Position numbers and translations under genes: made by a program | Assembly: GCF_019931065.1 (NCBI RefSeq) | Contig: NZ_JAIOUQ010000005.1 | Coordinates: forward strand, 9,663 to 72,695 | DNA length: 63,033 nt | Source: Methanobacterium spitsbergense | GTDB lineage: Archaea > Methanobacteriota > Methanobacteria > Methanobacteriales > Methanobacteriaceae | Direction: 5' to 3' | Part shown: positions 1 to 10,600 of the stretch, in pieces | Layout of the letters: every line of letters begins with the position of its first letter | Position numbering within the stretch: position 1 is the first letter of the stretch | The notes under the pieces: generated by a model | Seen by the model: the letters and a program-made list of their open reading frames with translations, nothing else | What the model was told of the DNA's origin: nothing | The model's database searches: none

Positions 1-80
1 TCTTCAATTATATCTCTTCAATTATATCTCTTCAATTATATCTCTTCAATTATATCTCTTCAATTATATATCTTCAATCT
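1..80. repeat. 14-bp tandem repeat, cut by window edge
   Basis: Five and a half head-to-tail copies of the 14-bp unit TCTTCAATTATATC; the fifth copy ends in A instead of C and the last is partial. The array begins at the first base, so its true length is unknown. No reading frame crosses it. Confidence 0.9.
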
Positions 81-322
81 ATTTTTTATTGTATATTGTT
101 TTTTTGATTTCAATTATAAAAGTACTTTCAAATCAAGACAATCATTTTGATGATGTTTTCTCAAAAATATATAAAAATCATCGAAAAAAATATCTTTTAT
201 ATCCCTTGAATTTATCATTTAATACTAAATCAAGTCTTTAATCTATTTTATGATAATCCAAGGGTTTATGGATATTATTAGTCCCATTTTCCAACTAAAC
301 ATGACTTTTAATAGAATCCATG
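81..322. other. AT-rich stretch without a recognised gene
   Basis: AT-rich sequence between the tandem repeat and the decayed sensor kinase. I see no ribosome binding site, convincing reading frame or strong hairpin here. Confidence 0.5.
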
Positions 323-1622
323 TTGGTACAAAACAGAAGGAAATGAATTAAAAGAACAGATCTGGAATGCTGTCAATTATCCTGTCCAAGGAGCAGATGG
401 AAATGTTGCATATATCCTCCACAGGGTTGTTGACATTAAAGATTCGATCCCACCTGAGAAAAAAGAAAACAAATACCCCTCAATCAGCCTATCACTCCAT
501 AGAGGAAAGAAATAAGCAGGTTTGAAGAAGTTTTACGTGACTATGAGAAAAAATTTCGCAGATTATGTGAATCTGGCTTATTTTATGATCAGGTTTGTTT
601 GGTGTGATATACTGGAATATGGACAATAAGATCGTTGATGCCAACGATAAATTCCTTGAGATAGTTGGTTACACGTGCAGTGAACTGGAAAATGGTAAAC
701 TAGATTGGTTTAAAATGACCCTGCAGAGTATAGATATACAGATGAAAATTTCATTAAGGAGCTTAAAGCCTATGGAGCTAATAAAAATCCTTTTGAAAAG
801 GTATATATCCATAAGGACGGCACACAACTACCAAATAAAAGCATGTGCCCTGCTTGACGAAGCTTGTTTTAATGGAGTAGTTCTTATTTTAGATATTACC
901 GAACGTGAAGATATGGAAAAGGCACTCAAAAAAAGTGAAGAAGAACATAAACATCTTGTTAACTATGCCCATACAGCCATATATGAAATTGGTTTTAAGG
1001 ACCAAACTTCAAAAAGTGTAAACGAAGCATTTAGCAAATTGTTAAGTTATTCTAAAGAAGAACTTTTAGCAATAATTCCCTTTGATATTTTAGATGATGA
1101 GAGCAGGAAAAATTCGAAGAACGGATTAAAAAGGATTAACTGTTGAGGAAATAGAGGAAGATATAGAATATAAAGTTATTGATAATATGGACATATAAAA
1201 TGGGTACTTTTTGATATAAAGCCTATTTATAAGAATAATACATTTGGTGGTGCTCTCATTGTAGGGCATGATATTACCGAACGTACTCAGGCTGAAAACT
1301 TGAAACAAGAACTTTTGGATAAGGAACAACAACTTAGTGAAAACTTCAAATGAAAAATTAATATCCACTACGAGAAACTTCAAGTAACCACTGAAGAATT
1401 GATAGTTGCATGGAGAATTGGTATTGAACCACAGTATCAAGAACAAATTTTCAGTATATTTAAAGGCTCCACACAAGAGAAGAATATGAAGGAACATGTA
1501 TGGGTCTATCAATCTGTAAAAGAATCGTAGAAAGACATGGTGGAGAAATTTGGGTTGAATCTGAACTTGGAAAAGGTACAACATTTAACTTTACAATATC
1601 CCGAAAAATTAAATATAGTTGA
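323..1622 (+). pseudogene. Decayed PAS-domain sensor histidine kinase
   Basis: Remains of a multi-PAS sensor kinase, readable only by changing frame several times. The first piece ends in the PAS strand NYPVQGADGNVAYILHRVVD and stops near 515. A second PAS starts near 595, slips frame near 720 and returns near 832 (the frame between restores YGANKNPFEKVYIHKDGTQL). A third PAS runs to a shift near 1125 and continues through GHDITERTQAE. The tail keeps only the end of an HATPase_c domain, from [11 protein letters not shown], with the G2 box changed to GTCMGLSI, through [14 protein letters not shown] to TGA. The phospho-accepting His region and N box are missing. The tail resembles the intact kinase at 12456-14183. 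It is almost certainly non-functional. Confidence 0.85.
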
Positions 1623-1693
1623 ACCATTTCATTCCATTTTCTTCAAATTAAAATAATATTTAAATTACGTAATTAGCTACCAACGCATGTTAT

Positions 1694-1914
1694 GTGAACT
1701 ACCCCTCCCTTTCGGAAGGAGCTTCTTCCTTCATTAAATCCACTAATGTGGTTTTTTTCAGAGAAGCTTTAATTTCCGTAGTTCCTACGGTACTGATTAG
1801 ATTAAGTGCAGTATGCTTGGTTATCGCATACGATACTATTAATTATTGTTAAACTATTATTTATATGTAGTAGTTGGATTCATCCCCACCTTAACACATG
1901 GGGTAATCTCCAAC
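1694..1914 (-). mobile_element. Minimal IS200/IS605-type relic without tnpB
   Basis: About 125 bases from 1694 match, at roughly 80 percent by eye, the right end that follows the tnpB remnant at 55750-55864. Shared parts read on the minus strand are a CCGTAGGAACTACGG hairpin, an AAGCTTCTCT segment, a CCAC/GTGG hairpin, a GGAAGG-rich hairpin and a GTTCAC terminus. At the other end a hairpin with CCCCAC and GTGGGG arms followed by GGGGATGAATCC resembles the left end of the second copy. No transposase or TnpB coding remains between them, so this looks like a non-autonomous ends-only element. The exact left boundary is uncertain. Confidence 0.65.
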
Positions 1915-2100
1915 ATTAAGATAAAAACATAAGTAATATGGACAAGTTAAATTTTTTTTTAAATCAAAATATTTCCATTAATATTGTTAGACTCAATTTA
2001 TAATAGTATAAAAATAAAATTGGGTTATAATTTGGAGGAAAAATATTATAACCCTGATCTAATACAACTTTTAATTTTGGTGTTCCTGTTTACTAAATAA

Positions 2101-2277
2101 TTATAGTCTTTTTGTTTTTTGGAATGAATCTAAAGTTATCTGTACTTCAAAGTCCAATAATCCGTCAGTTTCACAGTCTAAAGATTTAATATCTGGATCC
2201 ATAAACTTTATAGCTTGAAGTGAATAGCTGGTTGATTCTTTTTGACTATTTTTTTTATACCCATTGAAAGATTCCAT
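2101..2277 (-). CDS. Small hypothetical protein, 58 aa
   Basis: An ATG preceded by AGGTGATAAA, an excellent ribosome binding site for this genome, opens a 58-codon frame. The product starts MESFNGYKKNSQKE and is acidic in its middle (MDPDIKSLDCETDGLLDFEV). There is one Cys, no signal peptide and no membrane segment. I do not recognise the family. The start signal is the main evidence that it is real. Confidence 0.6.
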   Translation of the reverse strand: MESFNGYKKNSQKESTSYSLQAIKFMDPDIKSLDCETDGLLDFEVQITLDSFQKTKRL

Positions 2278-3006
2278 TTTATCACCTAATACTGAATGGT
2301 GTCTTTATAATATGTTACGCTAATCCTAGAGCGTATGAAAAGTAATAATCTATTTTGATAAACGTAAATCTAAAATCATTACCAGAAAACTTTGAACCTA
2401 AAAAAATAATTAATTATAAAAAAAGTTTCAGCCCAACTCTGACAATAACATTTATTGCGGGTTACGAAGGAATTATATGCGGTGCAAGTGGTGTATATAT
2501 AGGTTTTGCAATGTGTTAAACGATTTATACGATAAAAAACTTTTACCGGTTTAATTACTGGTCAAAAGGCAAAACATTAAAATTTTTTTCCTTTTTGAAT
2601 ACTATAAAAATATTGACTGGTTATTAAAAAAAACAAAAATGAAGTAACTATTATACATTAATTCTCTTTTTAATCATTTAATGGCTTTATTTTATCTACA
2701 AATTTCTTAAAATATAAATAAAAAATAGTGAATATTAAATACTTTAAAAACCATATAATAAATATAAATTGTTTATTCTAACCTAATGATTTGAAATAAA
2801 TGATATAGGATAATTTGAAATATTTTTTGTAAATTTTTAATATTGTTCTATTACAACAAAAAAGATTCTTTAAGGATTTATAATAAACCCCCTTAATTTT
2901 ATCAAAGAAAATGATAAATAGTTATAGCGTATTTCTTTTAAAAATATGGGTAAAATCTATGATTTAACCCAAAATCCTTAGATTAAAGGAAGGAATAATA
3001 AAAAAA
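2278..3006. other. AT-rich stretch, possible coding remnant
   Basis: Mostly very AT-rich. A 54-codon open frame at 2355-2519 on the plus strand (TTG start, no ribosome binding site) ends in a Gly-rich hydrophobic tail, GVYIGFAMC. It may be a gene fragment but I cannot assign it. From 2520 to 2985 nothing convincing is visible. Confidence 0.4.
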
Positions 3007-3315
3007 GTGAGAATTGATAAGATGTCTAATTGTAAAAACTGTGGGAACGAAATTGAAATAAATCAGAAATTCTGTCCAGAGTGTGGCATTCTAACAGGTA
3101 ATACTAACGAGAACCCTGATCCTCTTTATGACGATGAAATAAGAACAATAAAAATTGAAAAAGAGATTAATTTAGGTCCTGGAGAATGCTGTGGAAATTG
3201 TGAACATTCAAATGATTGGGGCTATGAATGTTCAGGAAAATGCAAATTACATAAAATCTATATCAGTTTAGATCAAAAATGTAAAGATTTTTCGTGTAAT
3301 AAACCCTCAAAATAA
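3007..3315 (+). CDS. Small zinc-ribbon, Cys-rich protein
   Basis: A 102-residue soluble protein with two Cys-rich parts. The N-terminal part has the double-zinc-ribbon form CKNCGNEI followed by FCPECGIL. The C-terminal part has ECCGNCEHS, a Cys pair in YECSGKCKLH, and CKDFSC. The GTG start is used because AAAGGAAGGA lies about 12 bases upstream; an ATG five codons later (3022) is possible. It is first of three consecutive small plus-strand genes. A metal-binding or regulatory role is inferred from the ligands only. Confidence 0.7.
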   Translation: MRIDKMSNCKNCGNEIEINQKFCPECGILTGNTNENPDPLYDDEIRTIKIEKEINLGPGECCGNCEHSNDWGYECSGKCKLHKIYISLDQKCKDFSCNKPSK

Positions 3316-3384
3316 TATTAATTTCACGATAAAACATTTTTTTTATTTATTTTTGTTTTTAACTGTAAAAAAGAGGGATTTTAA

Positions 3385-3570
3385 TTGAAATTATGTTATA
3401 TAATTATGGCATATTCAAATTTACATTCAAATGAATGTCCACATATACTAGAAATACATTCAACTAAAATCGAAGCAGAAAAAAGAAAAAATGAATTGGA
3501 TGACAGTATAGAAAGCCCAAATGACCCTGTTAAAACGTATTATGAAATTGAAGAACACATAATCTTTTGA
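3385..3570 (+). CDS. Hypothetical protein, 61 aa
   Basis: TTG start with AGAGGGA upstream. The 61-residue product begins with a short hydrophobic strand (LCYIIMAYSNLH), then has charged stretches including STKIEAEKRKNELD and ends in a YYEIEEHIIF strand. This strand-helix-strand pattern resembles small phage-like and archaeal proteins that start with a beta strand and carry an xxKEKAExxxxEL helix, but I cannot name the family with confidence. It lies in a run of three small genes in the same direction. Confidence 0.5.
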   Translation: MKLCYIIMAYSNLHSNECPHILEIHSTKIEAEKRKNELDDSIESPNDPVKTYYEIEEHIIF

Positions 3571-3663
3571 GGGGCACAAAAATGATTTGAAATGAGATTT
3601 TAAGAAATTTAAAATATAAAAAACCTCATAGAAAGTTATTATAATTTTATAAAAGGAGTTAAT

Positions 3664-4047
3664 ATGAAAATACCAAATGAACAGATAAATAAATTAGAAT
3701 CATTTATTAAACAATGGGTAAACCCATCAGAATGGTATGAAACGAGAAAAAATGGTTTAAACAGTTTTCTAAAGTTAGTAGAACGTAACAATGTTAAACC
3801 AGATGATGTTCATTTCGTTACTCAAAAGAATAGTAACGGCCAAATGATTTGTGAACCCGAAGTTAAAAATAGTGAAAGTAATTCAAACTTTGAAGATTTA
3901 CCAAAAAGTGAAAATACTGATAGGTTACGGAGATATCTCAAACAGTTTCCAATATTCAATAATAGAATTGAAAATGGGGAAAATGTTGTAGATATTGCTA
4001 TTTCCATCATTCAAAAATATTCAGAAGAAAAAACCAAGAATTATTAG
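3664..4047 (+). CDS. Hypothetical protein, 127 aa
   Basis: ATG preceded by AAAAGGAGTTAAT. The soluble product has an N-terminal part with FIKQWVNPSEWYETRKNGLN, a polar linker rich in Ser, Asn and Glu, and a helical C-terminus. No Cys-based metal site, signal peptide or membrane segment is visible. I do not recognise it. Confidence 0.6.
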   Translation: MKIPNEQINKLESFIKQWVNPSEWYETRKNGLNSFLKLVERNNVKPDDVHFVTQKNSNGQMICEPEVKNSESNSNFEDLPKSENTDRLRRYLKQFPIFNNRIENGENVVDIAISIIQKYSEEKTKNY

Positions 4048-4240
4048 GGTTGGGATAAAATTAATTAACCTTTAGACTTTACCGAGTATTTTATTTTATT
4101 AAAAAAGAATTTATTGAACTTTTAAAACCCTAAATCTTTATTTTCATTTATTATTTTTAAAAAAATACAATCCATTACAATTTAATTAAAAAACTTATAT
4201 TCGAAATCAAAATATTTGAACAATTTTGATATTAAATTTT

Positions 4241-4501
4241 TTATTTATTTGATAACTCTTGATAGCTGTAGCTTTGTATTAGTCTAAGATTTAAAAACCT
4301 GTTATTTCCACTCTTATAAATTATTTCTAATAATTGATCATTTCCTCTGTGTAATAACAAGGAATCTATTATAGTTTCATTGGGGTCATCCTTTGAAAAA
4401 AATCCACTATATGAGTCATGGAATTCTTTATCCGCCTTATCAACTGCATATATTACATCTTTACCATTAAATATTCTAAAACTTTTTAGCTTTATTACCA
4501 T
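4241..4501 (-). CDS. Hypothetical protein next to sensor kinase, 86 aa
   Basis: GGAGTTAATAAA precedes the ATG. The product is 86 residues, soluble and charged, with an N-terminal strand (IKLKSFRIFNGKDVIYAVDK). It starts 22 bases after the stop of the upstream PAS/HisKA_2 kinase and runs in the same direction, so the two are probably co-transcribed. A role as partner or output of the kinase is possible but nothing in the sequence proves it. Confidence 0.6.
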   Translation of the reverse strand: MVIKLKSFRIFNGKDVIYAVDKADKEFHDSYSGFFSKDDPNETIIDSLLLHRGNDQLLEIIYKSGNNRFLNLRLIQSYSYQELSNK

Positions 4502-4523
4502 TTTATTAACTCCAAAATAGTTT

Positions 4524-6338
4524 TTATATACGTGTTTTATATTCTAATTCTTCAAAATTTATAATAAATTCTGTTCCAGTTGTAACATTGATTGTAAGAT
4601 CACCATCAATCTGGTCTGTTAAATTCTTTACAAGTAGCAGACCCAATGAATCTAGTTTATTAAAGTCAAAATTTTCAGGTAGTCCTATACCATCATCACG
4701 TATTACAAGTTCAAATTTGTCTTCTTTTGATTTGAGTGAAATATAGATTTCTCCTGCCATTCCATTAGGAAAAGCATATTTTAAGCTGTTAGATACAAGT
4801 TCACTGATTATAATGCCGCAGGGAACAGCAGTTTCCATATTTAAATTTATATTTTCTATTTCTAGTATCGGTTTAATTATGGTAGCATCAATATTATACG
4901 CATATAACAATTTTTGGATCAAATTTTGAACATAATTAACAAAATTAATATGAGTTAAATCTCCAGATCGATACAGTTCTTCGTGTATCATGGCCATTGA
5001 TCTTACCCTATTCTGGCTTTCCTTTAAGACATCCACAGTTTCCTTTTCATCTACATAATTTGTTTGCAGGTTAAGTAAGCTTGAAACTATTTGCATATTG
5101 TTCTTAACACGATGATGGATCTCCTTAATAAGTAATTCTTTCTCATGCAGAGAGTCTATAACTTCTTTTTCCGCTTTTTTACTTTCAGTTATATCACGAA
5201 TTACCTCTATAGCACCATTAATAATGCCTTTGTCATCATAAAGAGGTACTGCTTTTCCCCATAGGATACGATTAATCCCCTTTAATGGTGCGTTTGTCTG
5301 ACCATAAATACCATCTTCCCATCTTTTAATTTTACTATATTGCTTTTCAATGACTTTATTGGGATCGGTTACAAGATCAATTAATATTGGTCTTCTAATT
5401 CCATAAATTGGCAGAGCATATTCATAATTTCCTTTTCCCAACATATCTTCGGCCTTAAATCCAGTTATAGCCTCAATGGTACGATTCCAAGCTATAACTT
5501 CTCCCCTACTGTTAATGGCAAATGTTGGATCGGGTAAAAAATCAATAATATCAAATAAACGGTTTTTAGATTCTATTAATTCTTTTTCAGCATCTTTATG
5601 ATGGGTAATATTTTCAAATACCGATACAAATTGATCAGCACCAGATTTGTATACTGATACATGTAACCAAATTTTTAATGGATTGATATATAATTCGAAT
5701 GACTCTGTAATACCGGTCAATATTACTCTTCCATATGTTTCAAATAAGTCTGGTTTTAATTTTTTAAGTTGTGGAATTACCTCTGTGACTCTTCTACCCT
5801 TAACATTTTTAAGTCCAGTCAATTGTTCGAATGCTCTATTTACTTCCAAATATGTCCAGTCAATTGGACGTCCTTTTTCATCAAAAAGCATTTTACAATA
5901 GGCATAGCCATCGATCATATTTTCAAATAATTTATGAAACTGTTTTTCACTATCTTCTAAGGCTAATTCCAGTTTTTTTATTTCTTTTATTTCTTTAATG
6001 ACCACACTGATCAGTTCATTACTATCTTCATCCCTGAAATTATTGGAAGATATTAAAGCATTAAATTTTTCACCGTTCTTTTGTATAATTGTTATTTCAC
6101 GGCTTGATTTATTTGTAATTCCAGTTTTTTCGAAGATAAAATTTAATTTTGTTTCACCGGTGTCAACAATCGCATATATGCTAAGTTTGAGTAATTCTTC
6201 TTCGGAATATCCTAAAATCTGTTGAGCCTTGGGATTAGCTGCCAAAATAGTTCCATTAGTAGTTGTTAATAAAATAGCTTCCAAACTACTTTCAAAAATA
6301 GATTTATATACTCGATCTGATCCAGAATTAATAGACAT
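4524..6338 (-). CDS. PAS sensor histidine kinase, HisKA_2 type
   Basis: A 604-residue cytoplasmic sensor kinase without membrane segments. Three PAS domains lie at about residues 8-130, 132-255 and 258-380 (the last reads FLPDPTFAINSRGEVIAWN). The HisKA_2 dimerisation box KEIHHRVKNNMQIVSSLLN carries the phospho-accepting His near residue 408. A HATPase_c domain follows, with ELVSNSLKYAF as N box and IRDDGIGLPEN as G1 box. This architecture is typical of methanogen soluble kinases that autophosphorylate on sensing a ligand or redox state. No response regulator is adjacent; the small gene at 4241 follows it. The signal sensed is unknown. Confidence 0.9.
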   Translation of the reverse strand: MSINSGSDRVYKSIFESSLEAILLTTTNGTILAANPKAQQILGYSEEELLKLSIYAIVDTGETKLNFIFEKTGITNKSSREITIIQKNGEKFNALISSNNFRDEDSNELISVVIKEIKEIKKLELALEDSEKQFHKLFENMIDGYAYCKMLFDEKGRPIDWTYLEVNRAFEQLTGLKNVKGRRVTEVIPQLKKLKPDLFETYGRVILTGITESFELYINPLKIWLHVSVYKSGADQFVSVFENITHHKDAEKELIESKNRLFDIIDFLPDPTFAINSRGEVIAWNRTIEAITGFKAEDMLGKGNYEYALPIYGIRRPILIDLVTDPNKVIEKQYSKIKRWEDGIYGQTNAPLKGINRILWGKAVPLYDDKGIINGAIEVIRDITESKKAEKEVIDSLHEKELLIKEIHHRVKNNMQIVSSLLNLQTNYVDEKETVDVLKESQNRVRSMAMIHEELYRSGDLTHINFVNYVQNLIQKLLYAYNIDATIIKPILEIENINLNMETAVPCGIIISELVSNSLKYAFPNGMAGEIYISLKSKEDKFELVIRDDGIGLPENFDFNKLDSLGLLLVKNLTDQIDGDLTINVTTGTEFIINFEELEYKTRI

Positions 6339-6642
6339 TGATTTTACCCATAATTTAAAATATATATTATTATTTGTGCTAAACAGATATGTAAAATTTA
6401 TGTTTTTGAGAATAAAGAAGATTTAATGGGAATTGTACTATTATTAAACCCATATCTCATCTAAAAAAACAATAATTTAAAACAAATTGATATTATAGTA
6501 GAGGATTATTTAAATTTTAAATAAATTAGTTTTTATTACAAAATAATAGCAAATACCTATGGATTAGTATTTATATTCCATTATAAAATTCTATTTTTTT
6601 AATCTAAAAGTAAAATTTAAAAAATATTAAAAAAAATCTTAT

Positions 6643-6876
6643 TTAATATTTTTCACCTTTAGGAGTAATTTTAATATCCTGACCATCATAGGTCTCAGGA
6701 CCATCGTATTCTATGTATCCTCTCCATTTCAGGTCTCGGATATATGAGTCTAATTCATCATCTTCCATATTTAAACTTTCTTCCAAATCTTTAGAAGATA
6801 CTACAGGATTTTCTGGATTTTCCTTCTTTGCATTTGATAACATTTTTAAGATTTTCTTTTTTTTGTTTTCATCCAT
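6643..6876 (-). CDS. Small winged-helix-like protein
   Basis: A 77-residue protein with a Lys-rich N-terminus. The arrangement VVSSKDLEESLNMEDDELDS, then YIRDLKWRGYIEYDG, ending DIKITPKGEKY, has the spacing of a winged helix: helix-turn-helix, then a wing ending in the common (I/L)TxKG motif. The ATG used here has GGGG about 8 bases upstream; a longer form would begin at a TTG five codons earlier. It may be a small transcription regulator. The fold assignment is by pattern only. Confidence 0.6.
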   Translation of the reverse strand: MDENKKKKILKMLSNAKKENPENPVVSSKDLEESLNMEDDELDSYIRDLKWRGYIEYDGPETYDGQDIKITPKGEKY

Positions 6877-6927
6877 TTTAGTTTTCCCCAATTAATTTAT
6901 AGTATTAATACTCTGTTAATATAAATC

Positions 6928-7233
6928 TCAGATTTCAACTTCATTATGTGCTTCGATTGTGATGTCTGTATATTCATTGTTATTTATTATGGTGTTATAC
7001 TGGTTTTTGTCGTGTTTTTTACCTATTAATCGAATTTTTTTACCATTCCATCTGCCATGATATATTGTATTTTGGTTATTGGGTTCTTTATTTTCATGGG
7101 CACCCATCAGATACCAGAAAATGGTTGAGCTTTCTATAAAATCTAGTTCACGATCTCTTGAGTAGTCACCAACTCTCATAGGGTCAATAAATTCTTTCTC
7201 TGATTCATTAACCATAATATAAAAGTCTGTCAT
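6928..7233 (-). CDS. Hypothetical protein, 101 aa
   Basis: GGGGGATGATAATAA precedes the ATG, a strong start signal. The product is soluble, has Trp-rich parts (STIFWYLMGAHENKE; HGRWNGKKIRLIGKKHDKNQ) and ends in a strand with ITIEAHNEVEI. No known motif is recognised. It is followed, after about 50 bases, by the small winged-helix-like gene in the same direction. Confidence 0.6.
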   Translation of the reverse strand: MTDFYIMVNESEKEFIDPMRVGDYSRDRELDFIESSTIFWYLMGAHENKEPNNQNTIYHGRWNGKKIRLIGKKHDKNQYNTIINNNEYTDITIEAHNEVEI

Positions 7234-7601
7234 TTATTATCATCCCCCAATTTATTATTTTTCCTGGTTTTTTTGAATATATTTTCATAAAAGTTTAGTA
7301 CTACTTATTAAGTATATCACATAACCAATATAACAGTACGGAAAATTGATAAAATAATTAATAAATGAATATATTTTTGTCAGTTGTTTACATGCTTTTG
7401 AATGGATTTAAATCTAAGCATATTTATTTGAATGATTTAGATTGGACAACATTGTATAATTCTTGTAGTTATGCTAATAAAAAAGGATTTGATTGCTTTT
7501 CCTCCCATATGTCTTATTAATATATTTCAATTAAACTAGATTGTTAGATTTTGTTAATTTTTATCTTAAAAAAAAAATAGGGAAAAGGATTTGGTTTGTG
7601 G
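7234..7601. other. Non-coding stretch
   Basis: AT-rich sequence between a small gene and the 3-prime end of the adhesin, both on the minus strand. An A9 run at 7567-7575 just past the adhesin stop reads as a poly-T tract on the coding strand and could act as a terminator. Nothing else is seen. Confidence 0.4.
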
Positions 7602-10600
7602 TTAATTTTGTAGTTTACGTAATGTTGTTCCTCCAAGAACCATCAGAATTGCTGCTATTAATCCAGCTATTGGTACACCTGTTTTTTGCATAGGTATTGT
7701 TTCGGTTTCTGCATTAACAGTGTTGGCAGTATTATTTCCACCACCACTACTTAGTACAGTAACTGTTTGAGATGCAAATGGGCTAGTATTCACATTGAAT
7801 TCATTTATAGCAGTTATTCTAGCAACATTAGTTAATGTTTCACCCACTACAGCAGTTGTAGGTGTAACAAAGAGTCTTAATGTTGCACTGGCACCATTCA
7901 ATAGTGTTCCAACATTCCATATTCCTGTAGCACTGTTGTAGGTACCCTGACTTGCTGTGTAACTGTTAAAGATTAAACCAGCTGGTAATTTATCGGTCAC
8001 CTGAACACCAGTCGCTGTACCCGGACCATGGTTAGTTGCTGTTATTGTATAGTGGAATTGATGACCAACTCTAGGTGTGGTTGTACTTGCAGTTTTGGTT
8101 AATACCACATTAACTATATTATTTGCAGGCACGATTACAACTGCATTTAATGTTTGTCCTGTGGTTGTAGCAGTGTTGGTTACTGTTGTTCCAGCTGCAG
8201 AAAGTGCAGGAGTTACAAACAGATGTAATATTGCACTTGCACCATTCAATAGTGTACCAACATTCCATAATCCAGTAACGCTGTTGTAGGTACCCTGACT
8301 AGCTGTGAAACTATTAAAGGTTAAACCAGCAGGTAATATATCGGTCACCTGAACACCAGTAGCAGTACCTGGGCCGTTATTAGTTGCAGTTATAATATAA
8401 TTGAACTGTTGACCAACATTAGGCGCTAAATTACTTGCAGTTTTACTTAAAACTACAGGTACTGTGGTTGTAGGCACAACTACGGTTGCACTTGCTGTTT
8501 GTCCTGTTGTTGTTGCTGTGTTGGTTACTGTTGTTCCGGCTGTAGAAACTGTAGGTGTTACGAACAGATGTAATATTGCACCTGCACCATTTACCAGTGT
8601 ACCAACATTCCATAATCCTGTACCACTATTGTAGGTACCCTGACTAGCTGTGAAACCATTAAAGGTTAAACCAGCAGGTAATATATCGGTCACCTGAACA
8701 CCAGTAGCAGTATTTTGGCCGTGGTTAATTACAGTTAAGATATAATTAAACTGTTGACCAACATTAGGCGCTAAATTACTGGCTGTTTTGGTTAATATAA
8801 CAGATACCGGAGTTCCAGGTACTGTTACAGTTGCACTACTTGTATCATTTGTGTTTATTAGCGTTGCATTTTTTGTAACGAGCGTACCTGCAATACTTGA
8901 TGTAGGGGTTACAAATAGTTGTAGTACTGCACTAGCTCCACTAGCAAGTGTTCCAATATTCCATATTTCAGTAGCATGGTTGTAGGTACCCTGACTAGCT
9001 GTGAAACTATTAAAGGTTAAACCATCTGGTATACCGTCGATCATCTGCACATCAGTAGCTGTGTCTGGACCGTTATTAGTCACTATTATGGTATAATGGA
9101 ACTGTTGACCCACATTAGGATGTGTATTACTGGCAGTATTCACTATATTCATGGTATAAATCAAAAAGTTTGATGTATCCACAGTTCCAACTACATCTCC
9201 AGGTAATGGGCCTGATACAGTACCCCACCAATTACGCTGAGCATCTACTGTTCCAATATTATTTATGAAACTAACGGTTATTACATTACCGCTGTCAGTT
9301 AATACTTGGTTATTGACAATATCCCGACCAGTTGTGGCATTGTTGTTTACAAGCGCATTGTCAGTTGTTGTAGCTACAGCAGCGTTGTTTAATGTGGTAC
9401 GTGTAAGTGTGTTTGAAGTTACTGATGAGGTTGCATCATTGTAGACAGCCCCACCTCTTAATGCAGAGTTGCCTGCCAGTGTATTGAATCTTGCTGTTAT
9501 TGTTGCATCATTATTTATGGTGTAGTCTGTCATTGTGGTAGCTGTGACTGAAGTTCTTGCGCCGTTGTAGATAGCTCCACCATTATTGTTTGCGGTGTTA
9601 CCTATTATTGCGCTATCAGTTACTGTAACTGTTCCACTATTGAGTGCTGTTGTACCTGTTGTAGCAGTTCCTGTGAGTGTACTTTGAGCTGTGTTTAAGA
9701 CTGCAAGGTTACTTATGGCACCACCATTATTTGCTGTGTTGCCTATAAATGTGCTTCCAGATATTGTTGCTGTTCCACCATTTTTTGTTACAACAGTACG
9801 TGTGAGTGTGCTAAAACCAACAACATTAAATGTTGCATCGTTAGCTATGGCTCCACCATTTTGAATTGCTCTGTTATTGGTAAATACACTGTTAATTACA
9901 TTTAATGTTCCACCATTTTGAGTTATGGTAAAATCAGTAAGTGTAGTACTTGTACTCATACTTAAAGTTCCCGAATTGTAAATGGCTCCACCATTCAATG
10001 CCCTGTTACCAGTAAATGTACAGTTATTAACAGTTAATGTACCACCATTCTTGGTTACGGTTTCGCTAGTATGTGTAACTGCATCATAGATTAACCTTCC
10101 ATCGTTGTAGATAGCACCACCATTCTGTGTAGCTCTATTATTCTGGAATACGGTATTTCTTACGGTTAACGTACCATTATTGTAGATTGCACCACCCAAA
10201 GTTCCTAACCCATTTTTAAGTATCAAATTTTGGATAATTACTGTTGCTCCATTACTGATGAGGAATATTTGTCCAATATTCTGCCCATCTATGGTTGCAT
10301 GGCCGTTGCTAAATACATTAAAATTCAAATCTTTATTTATAACTAGACCATGTTCCTGGAAGGTTGCTCCATTTTCGAGCATAATCGTATCCCCTGCATT
10401 AGCAACTGTAATTGCAGATGCAATAGATGGATAAACGAATCCTACAGGATTTCCTCCACGCGCAACAGGAGCCCCATTCCTATAAATCTGTGGGTCAGGT
10501 ATTTTATTATTATTTTTAGTGGTTAGAGAATTTGATGCTTTATTAGTTTTGGAAGTGTTGGTTTTTGATTTGGCCTGGACATTTGTCTGTGAATCCACAG

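Noticed and set aside
1..80. CRISPR array
   Set aside because: The 14-bp units are directly adjacent with no spacers between them.
1126..1584. 152-codon open frame on the minus strand
   Set aside because: It is the complement of the decayed sensor kinase, whose PAS and HATPase pieces are recognisable on the plus strand.
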